Below are positions 53,754 to 61,068 of a DNA stretch of 64,000 nt, piece after piece. Both the position numbers and the translations under genes were made by a program. Origin of the DNA: Nocardia yamanashiensis NBRC 100130 (lineage in GTDB: Bacteria; Actinomycetota; Actinomycetes; Mycobacteriales; Mycobacteriaceae); assembly GCF_001613325.1 (NCBI RefSeq), contig NZ_BDCD01000004.1, forward strand, positions 186,001 to 250,000, in the 5' to 3' direction. Numbering within the stretch: position 1 is the stretch's first letter; every line of letters starts with the position of its first letter. A model generated the notes under the pieces. That model ran no database searches. It was not told the DNA's origin and saw nothing but the letters and a program-made list of their open reading frames with translations.

Positions 53754-54433
53754 TCAAGGCGATCGTTCTCGACATCGAAGGCACCACCAGCCCGACCAGT
53801 TCGGTGCGGGAGGAGCTGTACGGGTACACGCGGGATCGATTGCCGCAGTGGCTGGCCGAGCATCAGGGCGATGCGGGGGCACCGATCATCGAGGCGACTC
53901 GCGTCCAGGCCGGGCGACCGGACGCCGATGCCGCCGAGGTCGCCGCGATCCTCATCGACTGGCTGAACACGGATGTGAAGTCCGAACCGCTCAAGGCGGC
54001 GCAGGGCATCATCTGCGCCGAGGGGTTCCGCAACGGGTCGCTGTTCGGGGAGTTCTTCCCGGATGTTCCGCCGGTGCTGCGGGCGTGGCGGGCGGCCGGG
54101 CTGGAGCTGTACATCTACTCGTCGGGTTCGGTTCGCAATCAGAAGGATTGGTTCGCCTTCGCGCGCGGCGGGGATCTGTCGCCGTTGATCAGCGGCCATT
54201 TCGATCTGTCGACCGCCGGGCCGAAGCGGGAAGCCTCGTCGTACGAGAAGATCGCCAGCGCGATCGGGGTGCCGGCCGAGAGCATCCTGTTCCTGTCCGA
54301 CCACCCGGACGAGGTGGATGCCGCGGCGGCGGCCGGTTGGTCCGCCATCGGGGTGACGCGGCCGGGTGAGCCCAATGCGCCGCGTCCGCCGCATCGCTGG
54401 ATCAGCGACTTCGCCGACGTCGAGTTGGACTGA
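53750..54433 (+). CDS. mtnC: Enolase-phosphatase E1
   Basis: MtnC carries out both enolisation and dephosphorylation of the diketo intermediate, giving acireductone for MtnD. The 227-residue HAD-family protein has the nucleophile Asp8 in LDIEGTTSP, SSGSVRNQK near 125, and FLSDHPDEVDAA near 183. It replaces the separate MtnW/MtnX steps used in Bacillus. It is the last gene before a hairpin terminator. Confidence 0.95.
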   Translation: MIKAIVLDIEGTTSPTSSVREELYGYTRDRLPQWLAEHQGDAGAPIIEATRVQAGRPDADAAEVAAILIDWLNTDVKSEPLKAAQGIICAEGFRNGSLFGEFFPDVPPVLRAWRAAGLELYIYSSGSVRNQKDWFAFARGGDLSPLISGHFDLSTAGPKREASSYEKIASAIGVPAESILFLSDHPDEVDAAAAAGWSAIGVTRPGEPNAPRPPHRWISDFADVELD

Positions 54434-54449
54434 GCGGATCGAAAAGCAT

Positions 54450-54478
54450 CGGGCGGTTCCGGTTGCCGGAGCCGCCCG
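54450..54478. terminator. Hairpin after the mtn operon
   Basis: CGGGCGGTTCCGG and CCGGAGCCGCCCG form a 13-base stem (one T-G pair) around TTG, between the convergent mtnC and MarR-PDZ genes. GTTCCCGTTT follows, so a weak T-run is present. Confidence 0.75.
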
Positions 54479-54493
54479 TTCCCGTTTCCGGAC

Positions 54494-55399
54494 TCAGATC
54501 TGATGGGTTTCGGCGACGGCGATACCGGTGTACGGGTCACTCGCGGCAGTTTCGAGATCGAGTGCCACTTCGAACTGGGCGTCGGCGCCCCGGATTCCGG
54601 ATATCGTCAGTGTTCCGCCGTCCGCCGCGTCCCGGGCGGCGTGCAGCGCCCCGACCGACCGCAGTTCGAGCCCGCCCGCGCGCACCAGCACGTCTCCGGT
54701 TCGGATCCCGGCGCGATCGGCCCAGCCGTCGCGATCCACCGCCTTGACCAGCAGTCCCGTGACCTCGGGCAGGCCGACCGCCCGGCGCGCCTCCATGGCC
54801 CGATGCGCTGACGCCAATGTCATTCCCAGCCGGGGTGATTCGGGACCGCTCACCGAACCCTCGTAGGACACGAGCAGCTGCCGGAGCAGACCGGCGAGCA
54901 TCTCGCGCTGGCGCGGATCCAAGGCGGCCAGCATGCGATCCTCACCGCGTAGGTGGGCCGGGGTGACGCGATCCATGAGCGCACGGCCGGCCGGGGTGAG
55001 CGCGACCAGGGTATTGCGGCGGTCGCGCGGATCGGAAGTGCAGGTCACCAGGTCTTGTGCGGCAAGGCGATCCACGCGGGTGCTCATGGTGCCCGAGGTG
55101 AGGCCGAGTTCGCGCATGAGCCGGCGCTGGGGGACGCCGTTCGGATCGTCGAGTTGCCGCAGGGTCGCCAGCGCCACGTAATCGGGGCCGTTGAGGCCGA
55201 ATTCGGCGAAGGTGGCTTCGATTCCGGCTTCGAGCGCGCGGCGGACCCGGCCCAGGCGTTGCACCACCGACAGCGGCGACAGATCGAGATCCGGATCGAT
55301 CCGGCTCCAGGCGTCCACGAAGCGGTCGACCGAATCCTGCGGGCTCGGCGGCGATTCCGATGCGCGGGCGGTCGAGCAGTCATCTCTGGACACGAGCAT
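54494..55399 (-). CDS. MarR-type regulator fused to a PDZ domain
   Basis: The 301-residue protein has an N-terminal MarR domain (about 25-170: VALATLRQLDDPNGVPQRRLMRELGLTSGTMSTRVDRL, then the wing SDPRDRRNTLVALT). A PDZ-like domain follows at about 175-295 (RLGMTLASAHR..., GWADRAGIRTGDVLVRAGG, then a closing strand pair). PDZ domains bind C-terminal peptides and are usually extracytoplasmic; no membrane segment is seen here. It may read a peptide or protein partner. Operators lie just upstream. Confidence 0.85.
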   Translation of the reverse strand: MLVSRDDCSTARASESPPSPQDSVDRFVDAWSRIDPDLDLSPLSVVQRLGRVRRALEAGIEATFAEFGLNGPDYVALATLRQLDDPNGVPQRRLMRELGLTSGTMSTRVDRLAAQDLVTCTSDPRDRRNTLVALTPAGRALMDRVTPAHLRGEDRMLAALDPRQREMLAGLLRQLLVSYEGSVSGPESPRLGMTLASAHRAMEARRAVGLPEVTGLLVKAVDRDGWADRAGIRTGDVLVRAGGLELRSVGALHAARDAADGGTLTISGIRGADAQFEVALDLETAASDPYTGIAVAETHQI

Positions 55400-55425
55400 G
55401 ACCCGAGCGTACTTTCTGGGCAATG

Positions 55426-55439
55426 GCTTTGGCCAAAGC
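55426..55439. promoter_or_regulatory. Candidate operator of the MarR-PDZ gene
   Basis: GCTTTGGCCAAAGC is a perfect 14-base palindrome 26 bases upstream of the MarR-PDZ start. ATTACCAAAAG follows and can pair with the first half (TTTGG/CCAAA), giving a second overlapping dyad. Confidence 0.55.
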
Positions 55440-55479
55440 TATTACCAAAAGCGATCTCTCACAGAGGACTTCGGCAATC

Positions 55480-55883
55480 ATGGATATGGGCGGATCATTC
55501 AGATCGGCAGTGCCGCCAACCCGAACCCGCTGCCCGATCGGGCCGCCTACAGCGCCGCCAAGGCCGCGCTGGCGAACCTCAGCGTCAGCCTGGCCAAGGA
55601 GCTGGCGGCGACCGGCGTCACCGCGAACACCATCAGCCCGGGACCGACCCGCACCGCTGGATTCCGGGAGCTGACAGCGCGATTCGCCGCCGGGCACGGG
55701 CTGCCGGATGTCGAGTCCGCGACTCGCATACTGCTGGACGGGCCGCTGGCCGCCCCCTCGGATCGATTGGCCGAGCCCGCCGAGATCGCGGCGCTGGTCG
55801 CGTTCGTGGCCAGTCCCTACGGGGCGTCGATCAACGGCGCGAACCTGCGCATCGACGGCGGACTGACGCCGACCGTCAACTAG
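55480..55883 (+). pseudogene. Short-chain dehydrogenase remnant lacking its N-terminus
   Basis: The readable part has the central and C-terminal SDR signatures: GRIIQIGSAAN, the catalytic Tyr/Lys in AAYSAAKAALANLSVSLAKELA, TVNTISPGPT-like TANTISPGPTRTAG, and the final SINGANLRIDGGL. The TGxxxGIG cofactor motif and the first 100 or more residues are missing. A ribosome-binding site, AGAGGAC, and an ATG at 55480 remain but read another frame. A frame from 55398 is open through the region but does not supply the Rossmann motif. Confidence 0.75.
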
Positions 55884-55893
55884 GCATCATCGG

Positions 55894-56886
55894 TCAGGGC
55901 ACGACGACGAGTTTGCCGGTGGCTCGGTTCTCCTCCATATAGCGATGGGCGGCGGCGATATCGGCGAGGGCGAAGACGCGATCCAGGTTCGGCTGATAGG
56001 CCCCGGCTTCGACCTGGTCGATGACGCGCTGCAGGATCGGCGCGCCCGCGCTGCCCTTGTAGTCGTCGCTGTGGAAGGCGGTGAGTCTGGTGCCGGACGG
56101 GATCATGGCGATCGGCTCGAAGCCGGGGAGCAGCCAGCCGCTGAGCGAGCCTGCCATGCATACGGTTCCGCCGCGCCGGACCAGGCGGAGCGATTCCGCC
56201 AGCGAGTCGGTGCCGACCAGGTCGAGTACGTAGTCCGGGCCGTCGGGCCAGATCTCGCGCAGGTCCGGCGCCGGTGCGCCGGGGAGGACGTGGGTGACTC
56301 CGGCGGCGGTCAGCGTGCTCGATTTGGCGGGCTGGCGGGTGGTGGCCGCGACCTCGAGGCCGGCGGCGGCGGCGATCGTCGCGGCGGCCAAGCCGACCGA
56401 TGCGGTGCCGCCCCGGATCAGCAACCGGCCCTTGGAATCCGGTTCGATACCCAAGGCGTCCAGAGCGCCTTGGGCGGTCAGGTAGGTCTCGGGGAGGGAC
56501 GCGAGCGTTTCCCACGGCAGGGTGGTGGTGATCGGCATGAGCAGGGCGGTGGGCAACAGGGCGTATTCGGCGTAGCCGCCGTCGAACGCGCGGCCCATCT
56601 CGCCCATCACCGCCGCGACCGTCGTGCCTTCGGGGAGCGCCGGATCGGTCGATACCGCCACGGTGCCCACGCATTCGATGCCGAGCACGCGGGGAAAGAC
56701 CACGCTCGGTGAATGCCCTTGGCGGGTCCGCAGTTCCGAACGATTCAGCCCGGCCGCGCGCACCCGCACCAGTGTCCAGCCCGCCCGCACCGCCGGGATC
56801 GGGAGCTCGTGAATCTCGAGCACCTCGGGATCGCCCGCCCGGGTGCAGACCGCCGCTCGCATCGTCGTATTCAGGTTCTCGCGCAT
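55894..56886 (-). CDS. Zinc-independent quinone oxidoreductase-like (MDR) protein
   Basis: The 330-residue protein is a medium-chain dehydrogenase/reductase of the quinone oxidoreductase type: MRAAVCTRAGDPEVLEIHELP at the start of the fold, GLNRSELRTRQG, and the cofactor-binding IRGGTASVGLAAATIAAAAG near 150-170. The structural zinc Cys cluster is absent. It likely reduces an enone or quinone with NADPH. The ATG at 56886 gives a short lead; an ATG at 56862 is the alternative. It is divergent from an AraC regulator 55 bases away. Confidence 0.9.
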   Translation of the reverse strand: MRENLNTTMRAAVCTRAGDPEVLEIHELPIPAVRAGWTLVRVRAAGLNRSELRTRQGHSPSVVFPRVLGIECVGTVAVSTDPALPEGTTVAAVMGEMGRAFDGGYAEYALLPTALLMPITTTLPWETLASLPETYLTAQGALDALGIEPDSKGRLLIRGGTASVGLAAATIAAAAGLEVAATTRQPAKSSTLTAAGVTHVLPGAPAPDLREIWPDGPDYVLDLVGTDSLAESLRLVRRGGTVCMAGSLSGWLLPGFEPIAMIPSGTRLTAFHSDDYKGSAGAPILQRVIDQVEAGAYQPNLDRVFALADIAAAHRYMEENRATGKLVVVP

Positions 56887-56941
56887 GGCATCTACTCTTG
56901 TCGGGCAGCACCGTGGCCGAACACCGATAGAAAGCCAAGTT

Positions 56942-57742
56942 ATGCCCGATGCCCGCCAACCTGTCCCGGCGGCGACCACTTCCCGGCTGTGGCCCTCCGG
57001 CGGGATGCACCTGTGGCCGTCCGGCGGCACCAGTTCGGCGCATGCCCACGACCGCGGGCATCTGGTGTACGCGGCCCGCGGCGTCCTGTCGGTACACACC
57101 GAGCACGGGACCTCGATCGTGCCCGCCAACCGAATCGCCTGGACACCGGCCGGTTTCACGCACTATCACCGAGCGCACGGTCACACCGATATGCGCATCG
57201 AATTCCTCCCACCGGCGCTTACCCGCCTGATACCGGACCGTCCGGCGGTGTTCCTGGCCTCCGCCCTGGCCCGCGAACTCCTGCTCACCCTCACCGGCCC
57301 ACGCAATCTCGAACGCGAAGCCGACCCCGCCGCCCGGGCGCGATTGCGCCGCGTGCTCGTCGACGAACTCCGCGAAGCCTCCGAACAGCCACTACAACTC
57401 CCCGAACCCCGAGACGACCGCCTCCGCGCCATCGCCCGCCTGCTGTACGAACACCTCGGCGACAACACACCTTTGGCCGATCTCGGGCAGCAGGTCGGCG
57501 CCAGCCCCCGCACCCTCAGCCGCCTGTTCCACACCGAACTCGGCATGACCTTCTACGAGTGGCGCACCCAGCTCCGCATCCACCACGCCCTCGTCCTCCT
57601 CGCGGCCGGCCACGACACCACCCGCGTCGCCCACGCCTGCGGCTGGTCGAACCCCAGCGGCTTCATCGCCGCCTTCACCGCCGTCATGGGCACCACCCCC
57701 GGTCGCTATCGCGGCGCGTCTCGCTCGGCCCAGCCGCAATGA
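56942..57742 (+). CDS. AraC-family regulator with N-terminal cupin domain
   Basis: The 266-residue protein has a cupin sensor part (about 20-110: SSAHAHDRGHLVYAARGVLSVHTEHG) and the double helix-turn-helix at about 165-262, with TPLADLGQQVGASPRTLSRLFHTELGMTFYEWRTQLRI and VAHACGWSNPSGFIAAFTAVMGTTPGRYR. The complete AraC signature makes the call firm. The divergent oxidoreductase is the likely target. Codons are strongly C-ending. Confidence 0.92.
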   Translation: MPDARQPVPAATTSRLWPSGGMHLWPSGGTSSAHAHDRGHLVYAARGVLSVHTEHGTSIVPANRIAWTPAGFTHYHRAHGHTDMRIEFLPPALTRLIPDRPAVFLASALARELLLTLTGPRNLEREADPAARARLRRVLVDELREASEQPLQLPEPRDDRLRAIARLLYEHLGDNTPLADLGQQVGASPRTLSRLFHTELGMTFYEWRTQLRIHHALVLLAAGHDTTRVAHACGWSNPSGFIAAFTAVMGTTPGRYRGASRSAQPQ

Positions 57743-57754
57743 TTCGGTGCGTGC

Positions 57755-58405
57755 TCAGGTCGAGCGGAGGCCGGCGGTGATCATGGCGACGGCGGAGTGG
57801 ATGTAGGCGTCGGGGTTCGGGGAGCCGGCGCCGCGGGCGGCGTCGAGGATGCCCATGAGGATGATGCCGACGATGGCGCGTGCGGTGTGCTCGAGCTCGA
57901 AGTCGCGGCGCAGCAGGCCCTGGTCGGCGGCGCGGGTGAGGTAGCCGGCGACCAGGGAGGTGGCGTAGTCGACGAGGCCGAACCAGCGGGTGGTGAGTTC
58001 GTCGTCGATGGTGGTGGCTTCCAGGGCAAGGAATTTCGCGAGGCGCGGATGCTCGGCGAACACGGTGTTGATGCGCGAGCCGACGGTGCGGAACTGGTCT
58101 TCGAATTCGGCGACGGTGGTGGCGTCGGTGACCAGGCCGGGGGTGAGGATTTCGGCGAGCAGCTGGTCGACGCCGTAATCGATGACGGCGTCGAGGATCT
58201 GGCGTTTGCTGTCGAAGGCCTTGTAGAAGGTGCCGAAGCCCAGGCCGGCGTGCGCGGAGATGTCGGCGATGACGGTGGCGTGATAGCCCTTGTCGAGGAA
58301 CACCTCGTAGGCGGCTACCACCAGTTTCCGGCGGCGCGCTTCGATCTCCTCGGCGGTGGCGCGGGGACGGCCGCGTTTGCGGAGAGGCTCGGCGTCGGCG
58401 GTCAT
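57755..58405 (-). CDS. TetR-family regulator of the MpaB-type oxygenase
   Basis: The 216-residue protein has a basic N-terminal arm (LRKRGRPRA) and the TetR helix-turn-helix at about 40-70 (TVIADISAHAGLGFGTFYKAFDSKRQIL). The C-terminal ligand domain is helical. It follows the MpaB-type gene on the same strand by 53 bases and is probably co-transcribed; the TCGTGA repeats upstream of that gene are the likely binding site. Confidence 0.9.
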   Translation of the reverse strand: MTADAEPLRKRGRPRATAEEIEARRRKLVVAAYEVFLDKGYHATVIADISAHAGLGFGTFYKAFDSKRQILDAVIDYGVDQLLAEILTPGLVTDATTVAEFEDQFRTVGSRINTVFAEHPRLAKFLALEATTIDDELTTRWFGLVDYATSLVAGYLTRAADQGLLRRDFELEHTARAIVGIILMGILDAARGAGSPNPDAYIHSAVAMITAGLRST

Positions 58406-58458
58406 CCGGTGAGGATATCCGACCGCCCGCGCCGAGCCCAGCCGCCGCGAGGCGGGCG

Positions 58459-59508
58459 TCAGGCCAGGGTGGCGGCCTGGTCGTGGACGAACGGCGAATG
58501 CTCCAGATCGGAGAACTTCGATCCGGCCCCGGCCTGCCGCACCCGCAGGTGCAGGTCGGCGCGAATGGCCGGATCCGCCAGCGGCAGTGCGGGATCGGCG
58601 TCCCAGGCATTGAGCATCATGCCGTACCCCTCGGGGCTGACCAGCATGGCGGCCCCGCTGCGGCCGGGGAAGGCGAGCAACCGGGTGGCCGCGCGCACGG
58701 CGGCCTCGGCCAGCCGGATGCTCAGTTCGGACGGGTGGAAGCCGGCGATGTCCCGCAGTTCCGGGGCGAGATTGCGGGCGAACGCGACGGCCACCACGCG
58801 CAGCGCGGGACTGGCCACCAGCATCGGCCAGGCCGGGGTGACGGGGGAGCGGAGCAGGAAGTCCACATTGGCGCGCCCTTTGAGTCCCAAGGCCATTCGC
58901 GGATACCAGCTCTCGGCGATGGCCCGGCATTCGGCCAGCGTCCGGGGCGCATCCTCCGGCGCGACGCCCACCAGTTGCGCGAAAGGCACGTTCTCCCGGA
59001 CGAATTCGTCCTGTTCGGCCGGGCTCAGGCCGGAGCCGAACTGTCCGTAGCACTCGACGATGCTGACCAGCCCGAGTGCGTGCGTCCACAGCGCCATGTC
59101 CAGGTCGGTGCCGTGGTACTCCTGTCCGCTGATCGGATCGACCCCGTTGATGTGCGAATGCACCCGGTACAGCGTGCGCCCGGCCCGGATCGCCGATTCG
59201 CTGTCGCCGAAGGCCGCCATCTGGAAGAAGGTGATCGAGCGCCGCGCCCGGGTCAGCGGCCGGGTGCGCATGACGCTGTGCGTCGAGACCGATTCCGCCA
59301 CGGCTGGATCGAACAGCACTTCGACGGCCCCCCGCAGGATGGCAAGCACCAGGCTCAGCGGATGGTCCATCATCCGCCAGGTCACCGAGTCCGGCCCGTA
59401 GAAGCCGTTGTCGGGCCGGGGCGCGGACCGCACCGCCGCGACCCGCTTCGGGTCCTTCACCAGGTGCTGATTCGCGATGCCGAGTGCGCGTTCGATGCTG
59501 GCCGCCAT
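58459..59508 (-). CDS. MpaB/DUF2236-type oxygenase-like protein
   Basis: The 349-residue protein matches the DUF2236 family (latex-clearing protein and MpaB oxygenase relatives). It has MMDHPLSLVLAILRGAVEVLFDP, the heme-pocket-like RRSITFFQMAAFGD with Arg residues near 98, and RVHSHINGVDPISGQEYHGTDLDMALWTHA supplying conserved His. Substrate unknown; members oxidise polyisoprene or lipids. GGGAG precedes the ATG at 59508. Confidence 0.88.
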   Translation of the reverse strand: MAASIERALGIANQHLVKDPKRVAAVRSAPRPDNGFYGPDSVTWRMMDHPLSLVLAILRGAVEVLFDPAVAESVSTHSVMRTRPLTRARRSITFFQMAAFGDSESAIRAGRTLYRVHSHINGVDPISGQEYHGTDLDMALWTHALGLVSIVECYGQFGSGLSPAEQDEFVRENVPFAQLVGVAPEDAPRTLAECRAIAESWYPRMALGLKGRANVDFLLRSPVTPAWPMLVASPALRVVAVAFARNLAPELRDIAGFHPSELSIRLAEAAVRAATRLLAFPGRSGAAMLVSPEGYGMMLNAWDADPALPLADPAIRADLHLRVRQAGAGSKFSDLEHSPFVHDQAATLA

Positions 59509-59552
59509 GACAGAACTCCCTTGTCCGAGAGGCGAATCCCACCTCTCGAATA

Positions 59553-59586
59553 TCGTGACAGCAGTATCGTGATAATTCAATCACGA
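59553..59586. promoter_or_regulatory. Candidate TetR operator upstream of the MpaB-type gene
   Basis: TCGTGA occurs at 59553-59558 and 59567-59572, and its inverse, TCACGA, at 59581-59586, giving TCGTGA-N8-TCACGA plus an extra half site. The set lies 45-78 bases upstream of the MpaB-type gene in an AT-rich stretch. Confidence 0.5.
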
Positions 59587-59637
59587 AATTAGGGACGTCC
59601 GGCCGGAGCATTGCGAACCGCCCTGAACGCGAAAAAC

Positions 59638-59675
59638 GAGCGTGCCCGCACCGAAGAGTCGGTGCGGGCACGCTC
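59638..59675. terminator. Strong hairpin after the conservon operon
   Basis: A perfect 17-base stem, GAGCGTGCCCGCACCGA with its complement, has a four-base AGAG loop. It sits 20 bases past the end of the small-GTPase gene on the minus strand and is the best terminator in the window, although the T-run on that strand (CGTTTTTCGCG) follows the stem only after its first base. Confidence 0.9.
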
Positions 59676-59694
59676 GCGCTGCGGAAAGGCCCGG

Positions 59695-60285
59695 CTATAC
59701 CCGAGCGCCGCCGGCGGCTCGCTCGATGAGGTACTCGACCAGGGTCATGAGTACGTTCTTGGCCGAGCCGCGGTCGCGGGCGTCGCAGAGCAGGACCGGG
59801 ATGTGCTCGTCCAGGTCGAGGGCGTCGCGTACTTCGACCGGGGTGTAGAGCGGGGCCCCTTCGAAGCAGTTGACCGCCACGGTGAAAGCCACGCCGCGGC
59901 GCTCGAAGAAGTCGATCGCGGCGAAGGAGCCTTCGAGGCGGCGGGTGTCGGCGAGGACCACCGCGCCGAGGGCGCCGCGGGCCAATTCGTCCCAGAGGAA
60001 CCAGAATCGGTCCTGGCCGGGCGTACCGAAGAGGTACAGGACCAGGTTCTGGTCGATGGTGATACGACCGAAATCCAGGGCGACGGTGGTGGTGGTCTTA
60101 CCCTCCACGCCGCGCAGATCGTCCACGCCGGTGGACATTTCGGTGATGAGTTCTTCGGTGCGCAGCGGCGTGATCTCACTGATCGCCGACACCATGGTCG
60201 TCTTGCCCACGCCGAAACCGCCCGCGATGAGGATCTTCACCGAGGCGGCCAGCGGGCGCGCATTGTCAAAGTTTTCGGATGCCAT
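59695..60285 (-). CDS. Conservon small GTPase (CvnD-type)
   Basis: The 196-residue GTP-binding protein has the P-loop GGFGVGKTT at 22-30, a switch-type stretch STGVDDLRGVEGKTTTTVALDFGRI, and LFGTPGQDRFWFLW with GTPGQ in place of DxxGQ. Conservon GTPases act with the sensor-like kinase, roadblock and DUF742 proteins as a membrane complex resembling eukaryotic G-protein systems. It overlaps the DUF742 gene by 20 bases. Confidence 0.93.
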   Translation of the reverse strand: MASENFDNARPLAASVKILIAGGFGVGKTTMVSAISEITPLRTEELITEMSTGVDDLRGVEGKTTTTVALDFGRITIDQNLVLYLFGTPGQDRFWFLWDELARGALGAVVLADTRRLEGSFAAIDFFERRGVAFTVAVNCFEGAPLYTPVEVRDALDLDEHIPVLLCDARDRGSAKNVLMTLVEYLIERAAGGARV

Positions 60286-60646
60286 CGAGTACAGCTCGCA
60301 GAATGTTGAGGTCACCGGGCGCCGCCTCCGGGGAGACGGGCGCGCGGAAGTTGAGGATATTGTCCGAGATGAGGTCCCCGACAAGGATTTTCGTCACCGC
60401 CAGCGGGAGCCGGATGGCGGCCGATACCTCGGCCACCGACAACGGCAGGCGGCACAGCCGCACGATATCCGCGTATTCGGGTTCGACACGCCGCAGCGGC
60501 GGGGCGGCGTTGGGCACCACCACCACCGTCAGCATGTCCAGATCGTGTCCCGCGCCCATGGTCCTGCCACCGGTCCGTGCATAGGGGCGCACGAGCGGAC
60601 CGGCCGCGTCATCGAACCATTGGTGTTCCCCCGGCCGCGGCATCAT
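60266..60646 (-). CDS. DUF742 protein (CvnC-type)
   Basis: The 126-residue protein matches DUF742: LVRPYARTGGRT near the start, then a winged-helix-like part with YADIVRLCRLPLSVAEVSAAIRLPLAVTKILVGDLIS and the end ILRAVLDGIRKL. It is the third conservon component, overlapping both the roadblock gene (four bases) and the GTPase gene. Confidence 0.93.
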   Translation of the reverse strand: MMPRPGEHQWFDDAAGPLVRPYARTGGRTMGAGHDLDMLTVVVVPNAAPPLRRVEPEYADIVRLCRLPLSVAEVSAAIRLPLAVTKILVGDLISDNILNFRAPVSPEAAPGDLNILRAVLDGIRKL

Positions 60647-61068
60647 GACAATCGAGGATTCCCTTGTCCGGCCAGGTTCTGGCGCGGTGTGGTGGACAGA
60701 TAGTTACCGACCCGCTGCACGGTCAGGTTCATTTCATAGGCGACCATGCCGAGATTGGCCGAGTCGCTGGCCTGCAGGGCGAGGCAGGCGTGGCTGCCGG
60801 CGGCCGTCACGAACAGCACCGCCCGGTCCAGTTCGATGACCGCCTGGCGCACGCCGCCGCCGTCGAACCGGGTGCCGGCGCTGCGCGCCAGACCGTAGAG
60901 CGTGGAGGACATGGCGCCGAAATGCTCGGCGTCCTCCCGGCTCATGGCCGTGGAGCGGCCCAGCAGCAATCCGTCGGTGGAATGCACCACGGCGTGCCGG
61001 ACACCCGCGAGCCGATCCACCAGATCGTCGAGTAGCCAGTTGAGATCACCAGCGTTGGAGGTGGTCAC
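60643..61068 (-). CDS. Roadblock/LC7-domain protein (CvnB-type)
   Basis: The 141-residue protein is a roadblock/LC7 domain: LNWLLDDLVDRLAGVRHAVVHSTDGLLLG at the start, AEHFGAMSSTLYGLARSAG in the middle, and NLGMVAYEMNLTVQRVG near the end. Roadblock proteins regulate small GTPases. The GTG at 61068 is chosen; the start lies 23 bases inside the end of the sensor gene. A close paralogue starts the next cluster at 63697. Confidence 0.92.
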   Translation of the reverse strand: MTTSNAGDLNWLLDDLVDRLAGVRHAVVHSTDGLLLGRSTAMSREDAEHFGAMSSTLYGLARSAGTRFDGGGVRQAVIELDRAVLFVTAAGSHACLALQASDSANLGMVAYEMNLTVQRVGNYLSTTPRQNLAGQGNPRLS

